Shown: piece after piece, positions 24,018-33,600 of the stretch
Numbering within the stretch: the first letter of the stretch is position 1
Layout: every line of letters begins with the position of its first letter
Translations under genes and position numbers: made by a program
Source of the DNA: Acidobacteriaceae bacterium
Lineage (GTDB): Bacteria; Acidobacteriota; Terriglobia; Terriglobales; Acidobacteriaceae
NCBI GenBank assembly: GCA_027449965.1
Contig: DAIDKP010000023.1
Span: forward strand, 119,868 to 183,867
DNA length: 64,000 nt
Reading direction: 5' to 3'
The notes under the pieces: model-generated
What the model was told of the DNA's origin: nothing
The model's input: the letters and a program-made list of their open reading frames with translations, nothing else
Database searches by the model: none

Positions 24018-25784
24018 TCAGTTGAGAGGAGGATTGAGTTTTGCTTTTGCGGCGAGCGAGTTTTCAATGGCGGCTTCGGTCATCTTGCCCTGCCGCTGAT
24101 AGACCGTGGCAAGTCCGCGATGCGCGTCGGCATAGCTGGAATCGAAGCCGATGGCGTTGTGAAATTCAACAGCGGCGGCGTCAAGCTTGCCGGCGACAAG
24201 CAGGGATTGTCCGGAGTGTGTGGCGACCTCGGCGCGCTGCTCGTTCATATGATTGCGCATCAGATTGGCGGCGAGTTTACGCTGGGCGATGGCCAGGTCT
24301 GGTTTCTTCTCTTCCATGTAGACGGTGGCCAGCAGCAGGTGGGCGTCGGACTGCGCGGGCATCTGCTGAATGGCGCGTTCGAGCGCGGCCTGAGCCTGAG
24401 GCAGCTTGCCCAGTTTGCTGTAGACGCTGCCCAGCATTGACCAGCCTTCGCCGTTGTCGGGATGCACCTTCATGGCGTGTTCCAGTTGTGGCTCAGCCTC
24501 GGCGTAGCGACCCTCCTGAAGGTCGAGCAGGCCGAGGACGTAGGCCGGCTCCCAGGCGTCTGGGTTGAGCTTTTCCGCCGCGGTCAACTCCGGAATGGCG
24601 GCGGTTGCGTTGTCCTGCATCTTGTAGGCGAGGCCGAGGTTGTAGTGAAGTTGGGGCGAGCGGGGATCAAGCGCGAGTGCGGCCTTCATCTCTGCAACGG
24701 CGTCATCGACCTGATTGAGCTGGATGAATGCGGCGGCAAGGTTCTGATGCGCCATGGGGTTTTTGGGGTTCAGGGCAAGGGCGCGTCGCAGATAGGGAAT
24801 GCCGAGCTTCGCCTGCTGCTGTTGGGTGTAGGCCATCCCCAGGTTGACGAGCGTGTCGGGGTCGTTGGGAGTCTGGGCAAGCGCACTTTCAAAAAGCGGA
24901 ATGGCGGCGGCGAGCTGGTTTTGACGCTGGAGGACGAGCGCAAGCTGTAACGTGGCCTGGGCAGATTGCGGCAGCATGGTATGCGCGCGCTGGAGCAGCG
25001 GCAGAGCCTGTGCGTCCGCACCGGCGCGCGCCAAGGCGGAGCCGGCCTGAAGCTGGATGGCCGCGTTATCGGGGGCAAGCCGCGCGGCTTCCAGCCACTC
25101 CGCGGCTGCGCCGGGTTGCTGGCGCGCGGCCAGCACCGAGCCGAGATGGAGATGAGCGAGCGCGTTGTCGGGCTGTCTTGCGATTACGGCACGAAAGGCA
25201 ATTTCGGCGGCAGGCCAGTTGTGGCTAAGAGCGTAGAGGGTACCGAGTTCATCCTGCAGATGGGCGTCTGTGGGATGAGCGCGGACGAGTTGAGCGAAGA
25301 CCGACGCAGCCGGGCTGAGCTGCCCGGTGGCGGCGAGCGCGCGCGAGTAAGACTCCAGAATGCCGTCCGGAAGGCTGCGACGAGCGACGCGAGCGGCGGC
25401 AAGATCGGCGCGGAAGTAGGGAATGGCGCGGGCGGGATTGCCTGTCTGCTGGTAGGCGAGAGCGAGATTTTCCTGAGCGGAGTGGTCGTTGGGGTTGGCG
25501 CGCAGGGCGAGGTTCAGCTCGCGGATGCCGTCAGGAAGCTGGCCGAGACGGACGAGCACTGCTCCGAGCGCGCTGTGGCCCTGCTCGGCAGCCGGGTCCA
25601 GGCGGACGACCTCGGCGAAGCTGGACTGAGCGGCGTGGAGATCGCCGCGGCTGAGCGCCGCAAGACCGGCGCGGTAAGCAACGTCGGCCTGGCGCAACGA
25701 GGCGGATTGCGCGCAGGCAGGCAGGGCAGCCGCCAGCACAAGGGAAGAAAGGAGTATTCGGCGCAGCAGGACGAAAAAAAGCAT
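24018..25784 (-). CDS. Secreted tetratricopeptide-repeat protein
   Basis: A protein of about 588 residues with a Sec signal peptide (MLFFVLLRRILLSSLVLAAA, cleavage near PACAQS). The rest is almost all 34-residue TPR units, recognisable by repeated A..LG....AIP....AL patterns such as NLGMAYTQQQQAKLGIPYLR and NLGLAYKMQDNATAAIPEL. I count roughly 14 units. TPR arrays bind proteins; partner and role are unknown. The ATG at 25784 gives the cleaner signal peptide; an in-frame ATG at 25817 is possible, and neither has a good ribosome binding site. Confidence 0.87.
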   Translation of the reverse strand: MLFFVLLRRILLSSLVLAAALPACAQSASLRQADVAYRAGLAALSRGDLHAAQSSFAEVVRLDPAAEQGHSALGAVLVRLGQLPDGIRELNLALRANPNDHSAQENLALAYQQTGNPARAIPYFRADLAAARVARRSLPDGILESYSRALAATGQLSPAASVFAQLVRAHPTDAHLQDELGTLYALSHNWPAAEIAFRAVIARQPDNALAHLHLGSVLAARQQPGAAAEWLEAARLAPDNAAIQLQAGSALARAGADAQALPLLQRAHTMLPQSAQATLQLALVLQRQNQLAAAIPLFESALAQTPNDPDTLVNLGMAYTQQQQAKLGIPYLRRALALNPKNPMAHQNLAAAFIQLNQVDDAVAEMKAALALDPRSPQLHYNLGLAYKMQDNATAAIPELTAAEKLNPDAWEPAYVLGLLDLQEGRYAEAEPQLEHAMKVHPDNGEGWSMLGSVYSKLGKLPQAQAALERAIQQMPAQSDAHLLLATVYMEEKKPDLAIAQRKLAANLMRNHMNEQRAEVATHSGQSLLVAGKLDAAAVEFHNAIGFDSSYADAHRGLATVYQRQGKMTEAAIENSLAAKAKLNPPLN

Positions 25785-25920
25785 TGCAGCTAACGAGTGT
25801 AGCGCATGGCATTGCATGCAGCCGCCGCAAGCTTGGCTCGCCAGCGGTGGCAGATCGAGGAACGGTGGCCGCTACCGCCGGGCGCGGGCATGTCGTGGTT
25901 GAGGGTGACGCAAAAAGCAG

Positions 25921-25935
25921 ATTCCCCGCGGGAAT
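25921..25935. repeat. Short palindromic element
   Basis: ATTCCC (25921-25926) and GGGAAT (25930-25935) flank CGC, within a stretch reading TGACG...GCAG-ATTCCC...GGGAATGACA. It has the look of a dispersed intergenic palindrome. Only one copy occurs in the window, so this cannot be confirmed here. The remainder of 25785-26017 contains no gene. Confidence 0.35.
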
Positions 25936-26017
25936 GACAAATAAGAAGGACGGGAGCAAAAGGGCAGGAGAAACAGCGGTGATCTGGGTGAAGGGATACT
26001 TGAAGCCGGTTTGAATC

Positions 26018-26094
26018 TGGTGGCGGAGGGCGGGATCGAACCGCCGACCTACGGGTTATGAATCCGTCGCTCTAACCATCTGAGCTACTCCGCC
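26018..26094 (-). tRNA. tRNA-Met (anticodon CAT)
   Basis: On the minus strand a full cloverleaf is readable. The acceptor arms GGCGGAG and CTCCGCC pair perfectly, followed by the discriminator A and an encoded CCA (plus 26018-26020). The D arm contains AGCTCAGATGGTTAGAGC, the anticodon loop is TTCATAA and the T arm contains GGTTCGATCC. The G1-C72 pair argues against the initiator tRNA, which normally has a mismatch there. An elongator tRNA-Met is most likely; a tRNA-Ile2 with modified CAT anticodon cannot be excluded by eye. Confidence 0.93.
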
Positions 26095-26258
26095 GGAATG
26101 GACCAGGAACGCTGCCGCGGGCAGAAAGACGGCGCAGGGTCGCAAGTACTGATGATACGTGGTGGAGAATGGGCGGTCAAACGCGAAACCACGCACAGAA
26201 GCGGCCATGAGCAGGGTGCGGACGGATCGCATCGGGGCCATCGGTCGATATAAGAATC

Positions 26259-26284
26259 CTCTCATGAGAAAGTTCTCATGAGAG
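26259..26284. promoter_or_regulatory. Tandem palindromes, candidate operator
   Basis: Two identical 10-bp palindromes TCTCATGAGA lie at 26260-26269 and 26274-26283, 14 bases centre to centre. The whole 26-bp block is itself an inverted repeat. It sits in the 362-base gap between the tRNA and the large secreted protein gene, about 170 bases before that gene's start. No gene is visible elsewhere in 26095-26456. Confidence 0.45.
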
Positions 26285-26456
26285 ACCGGCGCGGCACGGG
26301 CCATTTTTGCACCTATCATATTGATTTTCTTTAACGTAAGGATGGTCAGGCGCTCTCTGCGACAAATGCGCACGGAATTGCAAGGGAAGGCGAGTGTGGC
26401 TGGGCCACGACTGGACCGTCCTGACGATGCGCCAACGGATGCTGCAAAACGGAGCG

Positions 26457-29372
26457 ATGCGCCCAGGCTGTGGGTGGCGACGGTGGCGCGTGGGCGCGGG
26501 TGTGCTGCTTGCCGGCTGCCTGGCCGTGTCGGCATGGGCGGGTGGGCCGAAGTATGTGGCGGGTGTGGCGTACTTTAATCCGGCTGTGGTGGGGCAGCCG
26601 ATTCGGTGGGTGGATGGGCCGATCCACTATTTTGTGGACCAGGGGCCGCTGAACAGTTCGATCAGCAATCAGCAGGCCGTGGGGATGGTCGATGCGGCGG
26701 CGGCGTTCTGGAATGCGGTGCCGACGGCGGCGGTGAATCTGACGGATGCCGGAAGCCTGGCCGAGGATGTGAATGGATCGGATGTGCTGGCGTCGAATGG
26801 ACAGTTTACGGCTCCGTCGGATGTGACGCCGCAGGCTACGTCAACGCCGATTGCGGTGGTCTTTGACGAGGATGGTTCGGTGATCGATGCGCTGTTGGGC
26901 ACGGGAGCGAGCGCGCCGGACAACTGCGCGCAGAATGGCGTGCTGGTGTGGCTGGATAACTTCAATCCGCAGGCGACGTTTGCGCATGGGGTGATGGTGC
27001 TGAACGGCCTGTGCGCGACCTCTGTTCCGCTGCTGGAGATGATGAATTACCAGTTGCAGCGCGCCTTTGGGAGGATTCTGGGGCTGGATTTTGCGCAGGT
27101 GAACCAGACGGCGCTGAGCGATCCGGCGAGCGAGCCAAATGGAACGCTGGGCTGGCCGGTGATGGAGCCGAACAATGGAGCCTGCGGCGCCTCGGGTGGG
27201 GTGTGTATTCCCGACCCGACGACGCTGCGCTATGACGATCAGGCGGCGATCAGCCGGTTGTATCCGGTGACGGCGGCGAACGAAGCCGAGTATCCGGGGC
27301 ATCTGGTGACGGCGGCGAATACGGTTTCGATTCAGGGGACGATCTCGTTTCGCAATGGGCTTGGGATGCAGGGCGTGAATGTGGTGGTGCGGCCGCTCGA
27401 TCCCAATGGGAATCCGATGTACCAGTACACGGTGACGGCGGTTTCGGGAGAGTATTTTGCGGGCAATCGCGGGAACGCGATTACCGGCTACGACGATGCG
27501 CTGGGCAATGCGCTGGATCGGTTTGGCGGCGATGATCCGACCGAGCAGGGGTTCTTTGACGTGAGCGCGATTCCGTTGCCGCCGGGGGTGACGGCGGCGA
27601 GCTACGAGGTGAGATTTGAGGCGGTGAATCCGCTGAATATACTGACGAATTCCGTGGGGCCGTATGGGATTGGCAATCCGGCTCCTTCGGGGACGATGCC
27701 GACGCTGACGGTGAACGGGCTGACGGCGGGTGCGGCGCAGCCGGTGAATGTGGTGGTCGGGGATTCGGCGGGCGAGCCGACGGGCTATGCGCCGCGCGCG
27801 CCGATTGGGATTGCGGCGAATCCGCATGAGCTGCCGGGCACGGGAGGGTGGAGCAGCAGGCTGGGTGCGGTGGGGCAGACGGACTGGTTCACGTTTGCGG
27901 TGCGCGCGAACCGGACCTTTACCGTGGTGACGCAGGCGCTCGATGAGGCCGGGCAGCCGACGAATGCGAAGGCGATGCCGGCGATTGGGGTGTGGGATGG
28001 ATTTGAGCTGATTGGCGCGGCTCCGGCGGTCTTTGCTCCGTCGCAGAATGACACGGCGACGGGGGTGACGTATCTGGAGGTGACGAGCCGCGGGAGCGAT
28101 ATTGTGCGGATGGCGGTGGCCGACCAGCGCGGCGACGGCAGGCCGGATTACAGCTATCAGGGATGGGTGCTCTATGCCGATACGGTGTTGCCGACGCGGC
28201 TGCCGTCGAGCGGCGGAACGATGGTGATTCGCGGCTTCGGGTTTCATGCCGGGGATACGGTGAAGGTGGGCGGCGTGGCGGCGACAGTGGTGAGCATTGC
28301 GCCGACGGAGATCACGGCGACGGTGGCCGCGTCGTCGGCGATTGGGTCGCAGGATGTGGAGGTGGATGACCTGGCGGGGCGGAATGCGGCGGCGATCATT
28401 CCGGGCGGGGTGAGTTTTGACGCGCGGACGAATGATGTGGTGGGAATCGTGAGCGCGCCGCAGAATATGGTTCCGCTGGGAGTTCCGGTGCCGTTTTCGG
28501 TGGTGGTGAATGGCGCGAACGGGCTGCCGGCTGGCGGCGTGACGGTGACGTATACGGTGGGCGGAACAACGGCGGAGCTGGGCTGCGGGCGATCGAGTTG
28601 CAGCGTGACAACGACCGGCGACGGGCTGGCGACGCTCCCGGTGACGCCGATTTCGAATGCACTGGTAGTGGTGACAGCGGCGCTGGACAACGGGAACAAT
28701 GTGCAGGCGCATTTCTATGGCGGAGTGGCGCCGACGATTGCCGCGCTGACGCCGACGCTGCACGTGGCGGCGGGCGCAACGGTGAGCTGGCCGGTGGAGG
28801 CGATGGCGCTCGCGGGTGCGGCTCCGGCGACGGGCGTTGCCGTGCAGTGGCTGGGCGGGAGCGGCCTGGTGGCTCCTGCTGCGGCGGTCGCGACGGACGC
28901 AAGCGGCGTGGCGAATGCGACGCTGGTGGCCGGTCCGCTGGCGGAGGGACAGACGATGGCGTCGATGGCCTGCGTGCAGGGAACGTCGAATTGCGTGAAC
29001 TTTGCCGCGCTGGGATCGAGGCCGGAGTATGCGTATCTGGAGGCGGTGAGCGGGGTGAGCCAGAGCATGAGCGCGACGGCGGCTCCGGCGGCGGTGGTGC
29101 TGCGCGTGCGGGATATGGACGGCGTGGTGATGGCGGGCGGGACGGTCGAGGTGTATGAGGCGCTCTATGTCTGGTCGCCGCCGTGTCCGACGCATGGGCG
29201 GTGCGCGCAGGCGCCGCTGCTCGAGAAGCAGACGCTGACGCTGACCTCGGCGATGGATGGAACCGTCAGCTTCATTCCACTGTCGCTGCCGGGCGTGGCG
29301 ACGAATCTGGCGGCTGTGGCGGCGACGGGGGATACATCGACGCTGAAGATCGCGGTGGAAGAGCATCCGTGA
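26457..29372 (+). CDS. Large secreted IPT/TIG and Ig-like protein with a degenerate metzincin-like N-terminal domain
   Basis: A 971-residue exported protein. The ATG at 26457 gives a compact signal peptide (RPGCGWRRWRVGAG... to SAWAG); the GTG at 26394, which has a better binding site, and the ATG at 26427 are alternatives. Residues about 30-280 look like a matrixin-type domain, with a helix pattern LQRAFGRILGLDFAQ near residues 200-214 and DDQAAISRLYPV downstream. However, the HExxHxxGxxH zinc ligands are replaced (Gln201, Arg202, Arg206), so it should be inactive. Later regions include an IPT/TIG repeat (RLPSSGGTMVIRGFGF) and Ig-like beta-sandwich repeats rich in G, T and V. It may be a surface or adhesion protein. 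It is followed after 34 bases by serS. Confidence 0.75.
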   Translation: MRPGCGWRRWRVGAGVLLAGCLAVSAWAGGPKYVAGVAYFNPAVVGQPIRWVDGPIHYFVDQGPLNSSISNQQAVGMVDAAAAFWNAVPTAAVNLTDAGSLAEDVNGSDVLASNGQFTAPSDVTPQATSTPIAVVFDEDGSVIDALLGTGASAPDNCAQNGVLVWLDNFNPQATFAHGVMVLNGLCATSVPLLEMMNYQLQRAFGRILGLDFAQVNQTALSDPASEPNGTLGWPVMEPNNGACGASGGVCIPDPTTLRYDDQAAISRLYPVTAANEAEYPGHLVTAANTVSIQGTISFRNGLGMQGVNVVVRPLDPNGNPMYQYTVTAVSGEYFAGNRGNAITGYDDALGNALDRFGGDDPTEQGFFDVSAIPLPPGVTAASYEVRFEAVNPLNILTNSVGPYGIGNPAPSGTMPTLTVNGLTAGAAQPVNVVVGDSAGEPTGYAPRAPIGIAANPHELPGTGGWSSRLGAVGQTDWFTFAVRANRTFTVVTQALDEAGQPTNAKAMPAIGVWDGFELIGAAPAVFAPSQNDTATGVTYLEVTSRGSDIVRMAVADQRGDGRPDYSYQGWVLYADTVLPTRLPSSGGTMVIRGFGFHAGDTVKVGGVAATVVSIAPTEITATVAASSAIGSQDVEVDDLAGRNAAAIIPGGVSFDARTNDVVGIVSAPQNMVPLGVPVPFSVVVNGANGLPAGGVTVTYTVGGTTAELGCGRSSCSVTTTGDGLATLPVTPISNALVVVTAALDNGNNVQAHFYGGVAPTIAALTPTLHVAAGATVSWPVEAMALAGAAPATGVAVQWLGGSGLVAPAAAVATDASGVANATLVAGPLAEGQTMASMACVQGTSNCVNFAALGSRPEYAYLEAVSGVSQSMSATAAPAAVVLRVRDMDGVVMAGGTVEVYEALYVWSPPCPTHGRCAQAPLLEKQTLTLTSAMDGTVSFIPLSLPGVATNLAAVAATGDTSTLKIAVEEHP

Positions 29373-29406
29373 ATGGGATCGCCATGTCTAGTAAGCTGGA
29401 AGTGCG

Positions 29407-30735
29407 ATGCACGATCTTGGATTTGTACGAAGCAATCTGTCTCTTGTGGAAGAGAAGCTGCGGAAGCGCGGAGCCGATCCGGCGGCGCTGCTGGGCGATT
29501 TTCATGCGCTGGACGCGGCGCGGCGCGCGGCGATAACACGGGCCGAGCAACTGAAGGCGCGGCGCAATGAGCTGAGCCAGCAGGTGGGCGCGCTGAAGCG
29601 TGCAGGGCAGGATGCAGGCGCGCTGATGGAAGAGACGCGCACGATCAAGGATGCGCTGGATGGGCTGGATGCCGAAGCCGCAACGCTCGATGAGAAGATG
29701 CGGCAGTCGTTTGCGCGCATTCCGAACCTGTTGCGCGATGAGGTTCCGTCTGGAGCGAGCGAAGCCGACAACATGGTGGTGAAGACCTGGGGCGAGCCGC
29801 GTGAGTTTGAATTTGCCGCGAAACCGCACTGGGAACTGGGCGAGCAGTTGGGCATTCTCGATCTGGAGCGCGCGACGAAGCTGTCGGGCGCGCGCTTTGC
29901 CGTGTACAAGGGCGCGGGCGCGCGGCTGGAGCGGGCTTTGGTCAGCTTCATGCTGGATCAGCACACGCTCCATCGCGGTTACACGGAGGTGCTGCCGCCG
30001 TTTCTGGTGAACAGTCGTTCGCTGTTTGGCACCGGGCAGTTGCCGAAGTTTGCCGAAGACCTTTTTCGCTGTGCCGATGGCGAACCGTTTGTCGAGGGCG
30101 AGTATCGCGAGAACGATCACTGGCTGATACCGACGGCCGAGGTGCCGGTGACGAATCTGTTTCGCGACGAGATTTTGACCGAGGCGCAGTTGCCGATCTG
30201 CTATGCCGCATATACGCCGTGTTTTCGCGCTGAGGCTGGAGCTGCGGGGCGAGACACACGCGGGATTATTCGCCAGCATCAGTTTGAGAAAGTGGAGTTG
30301 GTGAAGTTTACGCGACCCGAGGAGTCGGACGCCGAGCACGAGAAGCTGACACGCGATGCGGAGACCATTCTTGAACTGCTCGGGCTGCCCTATCGGCGGA
30401 TGCTGCTCTGCGCGGGCGACACCGGATTCTCTTCGGCCAAGACGTATGATCTGGAGGTGTGGCTGCCGGGTCAGAGTGCGTATCGGGAGATCTCCTCCTG
30501 CTCAAACTTTGAAGCATTTCAGGCGCGGCGCGCGAACATTCGCTATCGGCCTGGTGTTGCTTCCGCAGGCAAGGGCAGGACGGAGTTTGTGCATACGCTG
30601 AACGGCAGCGGGCTGGCGGTGGGACGCACCTGGCTGGCGATTGTGGAGTACTATCAACAGGCTGACGGGACGGTGCTCGTTCCAGAGGTTCTGCGGCCAT
30701 ACATGAACGGGATGGAGCGCATCACGGCATCGTGA
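29407..30735 (+). CDS. serS: Seryl-tRNA synthetase
   Basis: Class II aminoacyl-tRNA synthetase that charges tRNA-Ser. In the 442 residues, about 1-110 form the N-terminal coiled-coil arm that recognises the tRNA ([10 protein letters not shown]... with long charged helices). The catalytic core follows: motif 2 ([20 protein letters not shown]) and motif 3 ([20 protein letters not shown]) are intact, as are TAEVPVTNL and the [13 protein letters not shown] block. Length is typical. The two downstream genes are close (19 and 10 base gaps) and could share its transcript. Confidence 0.98.
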   Translation: MHDLGFVRSNLSLVEEKLRKRGADPAALLGDFHALDAARRAAITRAEQLKARRNELSQQVGALKRAGQDAGALMEETRTIKDALDGLDAEAATLDEKMRQSFARIPNLLRDEVPSGASEADNMVVKTWGEPREFEFAAKPHWELGEQLGILDLERATKLSGARFAVYKGAGARLERALVSFMLDQHTLHRGYTEVLPPFLVNSRSLFGTGQLPKFAEDLFRCADGEPFVEGEYRENDHWLIPTAEVPVTNLFRDEILTEAQLPICYAAYTPCFRAEAGAAGRDTRGIIRQHQFEKVELVKFTRPEESDAEHEKLTRDAETILELLGLPYRRMLLCAGDTGFSSAKTYDLEVWLPGQSAYREISSCSNFEAFQARRANIRYRPGVASAGKGRTEFVHTLNGSGLAVGRTWLAIVEYYQQADGTVLVPEVLRPYMNGMERITAS

Positions 30736-30754
30736 AGGCGCAGGGGAAGTGAAG

Positions 30755-31129
30755 ATGGGAAAGACGTTGAAGAGCTATTTTTTCTGGACGCACGCGCGCG
30801 GCAGCTTTCACTATGACGTGATGGTGACGCTGATTCTGGCGTTCATTTTTCTTACGCCGCAGGTGTGGAATTATGGCGATAAGCCGATTCCGATCTCGGG
30901 GTTTTCCGGGCCGATCGAAGTGGTCAGCGATCACGGACGCGGGCTGCTGGTGACGGTGGATGCGGCAGACGTCCATGTGGCAGCCCATGCCGACGATGCG
31001 GCCATTCGCAAGGCGCTGCATCGTGCGATTGAGCCGGTCACCGGCGATGCCGTCTTTGTAACGCATTGGGAGACAGTTACAGGCAGCGATGGCGCACCGC
31101 TCCAGTGGCGCGTTCATGTGCGCCGATAA
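30755..31129 (+). CDS. Small membrane-anchored hypothetical protein
   Basis: A 124-residue protein with one N-terminal membrane segment (about residues 20-37, DVMVTLILAFIFLTPQVW) and a short extracytoplasmic domain of about 85 residues. The motif HARGSFHYDVMVTLILAFIFL sits before the membrane helix. No family is recognised. It lies between serS and the lipoprotein-sorting-like gene, with gaps of 19 and 10 bases, suggesting an operon. The ATG at 30755 was preferred over an in-frame GTG two codons earlier because GGGGAAG lies at suitable distance. Confidence 0.7.
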   Translation: MGKTLKSYFFWTHARGSFHYDVMVTLILAFIFLTPQVWNYGDKPIPISGFSGPIEVVSDHGRGLLVTVDAADVHVAAHADDAAIRKALHRAIEPVTGDAVFVTHWETVTGSDGAPLQWRVHVRR

Positions 31130-31139
31130 GGAGCGCGGG

Positions 31140-31856
31140 ATGAGGAAGACTTGCCGAAGCTGGAGCCGACAGGCGGCCATGGGAGTGGTGCTTGCCGTGA
31201 CGACGGCAGCATCCGCACAAAGCGCGGGCGGAGCACTCCAGCAGGTGTTTGCTCGGCTGGATGCGACGGCGGCCAGGTTTCACAATGCCGAGGCCGATGT
31301 GACCTGGGACAACGTGCAGACACAGCCGATCTTTGATAAGGATACGCAGACGGGCACGATCGTCGTGGAGCGCCACAAAGGCAAAGTCGCCATCGCTCTC
31401 CATCTGAAGACATTCGATGGCAAGCCGGTGCCCAAAGAGATGGTCTATGACGGCGGTCAGTTCAAGCTGTATGAGCCGATGCTGAAGCAGATGACCGTAT
31501 TTCACACCGCGGGCAAGGAAGCGCAGATTCAGAGTTTTCTGGCGCTTGGTTTTGGCGGCAGCAGCGCGGAGATGCAGAGGGACTGGACGGTGAGCTATGC
31601 CGGCGCTGAGACGGTGGACGGCGTAGCGACCGAGAAGCTGGAGCTTCTGCCGCGGACCGAGGCGACACGGCAGAATGTGAGCAAGGTGGAGCTGTGGATC
31701 GACATGAAAAACGGCATAGCGATTCGCCAGCAGTCATTTGATCCATCGGGCAACTATCGGATGATTGACTATCGCCTGCGGCACTTGAACAGCGGACTGC
31801 TGACGAATGCCTTTGAGGTGAAAACGGCATCGGGCACACGCGTCATCGAACGTTAG
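31140..31856 (+). CDS. LolA-like outer-membrane lipoprotein carrier/sorting protein
   Basis: A 238-residue protein with a Sec signal peptide (to about residue 27, TTAASAQSAG). It then shows the LolA/LolB-like beta-sheet pattern: ALQQVFARLDATAARFHNAEADV at the start, GTIVVERHKGKVAI, EMVYDGGQFKLYEPMLKQMTVF, and GVATEKLELLPR...VSKVELWIDMKNGIAIRQQSFDPSGNY. In this family the half-barrel binds lipoprotein acyl chains in the periplasm. The ATG at 31140 has AAGGAG six bases upstream; an earlier in-frame ATG overlaps the preceding gene and was rejected. Confidence 0.8.
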   Translation: MRKTCRSWSRQAAMGVVLAVTTAASAQSAGGALQQVFARLDATAARFHNAEADVTWDNVQTQPIFDKDTQTGTIVVERHKGKVAIALHLKTFDGKPVPKEMVYDGGQFKLYEPMLKQMTVFHTAGKEAQIQSFLALGFGGSSAEMQRDWTVSYAGAETVDGVATEKLELLPRTEATRQNVSKVELWIDMKNGIAIRQQSFDPSGNYRMIDYRLRHLNSGLLTNAFEVKTASGTRVIER

Positions 31857-31962
31857 ATCCAGATCAGAGTGGGAACCCGCAAAAAATCGCGAGAGTGTAT
31901 ACTTCCGCTGAAAAATGCAGGCTGGCATCGTATCCGCAGAGTACGGCCACTCTGACTTTGAG

Positions 31963-33411
31963 TTATGCCCTGAGCCGTGGTCGTTGCCATGAACGAGCAC
32001 TCAACCAGACGGACGCTGTGACGATGAGCATGGGCAGACACTCCAGGGTGTAGCGCGCCTCGGGGCCTTGCACGGTGGCCAGCAGCAGCGAGCGCAGGAT
32101 CATGTAAAGCAGTATCCACGCGCCCAGACGAGGACGCATGGCCAGTCCGGCAAAACCCAGCAGCAGAAGAAGCAGATTGACCCCGGCATAACACGCGCTG
32201 AAGACAGTTTCGTCATGATGATGGGCGTAGACCCACCAGTCGAGATCGATGGGCAGGTTTTCCACGCGCGGACGAAGCCACATGTCCATGACGCGAAGTG
32301 CGGGAACCTCCAAAGCAGTTCGCCACGGATGCGCGCGGAGGTTGACCCTTGCAATTCGTTCAAGTTGCGCGTTGAAGCCAGGGGAAGTGCGATAGCCGCT
32401 GCGATTGTAGTCCGCAAGGAGTGCCAGGATGCGCTGGTGGTCGGCTTCCGTGCTCCATGCGCGGGAGGGAATTGCGGAGGGAAGAACAACGCCGTCGGGT
32501 ACCTGCCAATAGACTTCGACCGTGTTGACAAAGTCCAGTGTCCAGGTGCCCATCCAGTGCTCAAAGCCGAGGTCTTCGCTCTCCCCCGGATCGCTCGCGT
32601 AGCGGGGAGCAAGCGGCTGAAAGACGTGAAACAGACGCCAGTTGCGCACGCTCCAGAAGGTGAAGGGAAGAAGCGCAAGAGTCACGCAAAGCACACTCAT
32701 GCGCAGGAGCTGGCGGCATGAGATTTGGGCGCGAACGCTGGAGGAAAACAGCGTGGGTGCAAAAGCTACAGCGACCAGTGCGCCATCGGGACGCAGCAGC
32801 GCGGCCCAGGTGATGGCGGCGGTGAAGAGCAGAGCCAGAGACCACGAAGGACGAAGCTGAAAGCGCAGGGCCGCCCAGCAGGCAAGCGCAATGCAGAAAA
32901 GCGTGGGGCCTTCGGTGAGCATGGCAGAGACGTAGATGGCGGTAAACGGGCAAAGTTCGGCGATCCACAGCGCAAGGAGCGCAGCGCCCCATCCAGTGCT
33001 TCGCATGCCCCGACGCAGAGCGATTTCACGAGCAAGCAGACGGGCAAGATCAGCCAGAAGCAGGCAGGTGATGGAGTCGAGCAGCGATTGGACGATGGCG
33101 ACGGCAAGAGCGTTGCCGACTCCGAAGACGCGGAAGCAAAGCGCAAGAAAAAGCGGGTAGCCGGGAAGACGAATGAGGCTGGGCTGCAGGTGTCCGGTGG
33201 CATCAGAGAGTGCAAGCTGACCGTGATGTAAAAGGTTGGTTGCAAGATTGGAGTAGACGATGACATCGCCATCCGGCTGCGGAAAGAAGTGGAAAAATGC
33301 AAGTCGCAGCAGCAGTCCGATGAGCAGCGCAAAGGCGGCGCTGATCAGCACCAACGGGGAAGGATGGCTGGAGTTTGAGCCTGTCGCGGGAGTCAGATCG
33401 GCGCTTGGCAT
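31963..33411 (-). CDS. GT-C type membrane glycosyltransferase (ArnT/PMT-like)
   Basis: A 482-residue integral membrane protein with about ten hydrophobic helices. The first helix is followed by the extracytoplasmic loop FFPQPDGDVIVYSNLATNLL, whose acidic residues (DGD) occupy the position of the catalytic Asp in GT-C lipid-linked sugar transferases. Acceptor and sugar are unknown. It is divergent from the large polysaccharide protein gene at 33601, with about 190 bases of shared upstream region, so the two may act in the same envelope polysaccharide pathway. Confidence 0.78.
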   Translation of the reverse strand: MPSADLTPATGSNSSHPSPLVLISAAFALLIGLLLRLAFFHFFPQPDGDVIVYSNLATNLLHHGQLALSDATGHLQPSLIRLPGYPLFLALCFRVFGVGNALAVAIVQSLLDSITCLLLADLARLLAREIALRRGMRSTGWGAALLALWIAELCPFTAIYVSAMLTEGPTLFCIALACWAALRFQLRPSWSLALLFTAAITWAALLRPDGALVAVAFAPTLFSSSVRAQISCRQLLRMSVLCVTLALLPFTFWSVRNWRLFHVFQPLAPRYASDPGESEDLGFEHWMGTWTLDFVNTVEVYWQVPDGVVLPSAIPSRAWSTEADHQRILALLADYNRSGYRTSPGFNAQLERIARVNLRAHPWRTALEVPALRVMDMWLRPRVENLPIDLDWWVYAHHHDETVFSACYAGVNLLLLLLGFAGLAMRPRLGAWILLYMILRSLLLATVQGPEARYTLECLPMLIVTASVWLSARSWQRPRLRA

Positions 33412-33600
33412 TGCTTTCAGTTATAAGTCATGAGCTGGCGCACGTCGTGTGCTGGCTGATGCGAAATGAAGCCCGCAGACCAGTGGATGGCAGTTGAGAG
33501 AGCGACGGTTTGCAAGAACTTCGTACGAAGTGGCTTGCCAGCCGTTATCCTGAAATCAGAAGAATGCAGCGAAGCGAAGAGAGCGAAGGAATGCAGGCCA

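Noticed and set aside
26018..26094. Initiator tRNA or tRNA-Ile2 interpretation of the CAT tRNA
   Set aside because: The perfect G1-C72 pair argues against an initiator; tRNA-Ile2 would need modification evidence not visible in sequence, so elongator Met is kept as the simpler call.
26841..29366. Very long minus-strand open frame (841 codons) opposite the secreted IPT/Ig-like protein
   Set aside because: The translation is dominated by arginine and histidine with no domain or start signal, typical of antisense shadow in GC-rich coding DNA.
31864..31955. 9-bp inverted repeat TCAGAGTGG/CCACTCTGA between the LolA-like gene and the GT-C gene
   Set aside because: The arms are 74 bases apart with no T tract and could arise by chance; not strong enough to call a terminator.
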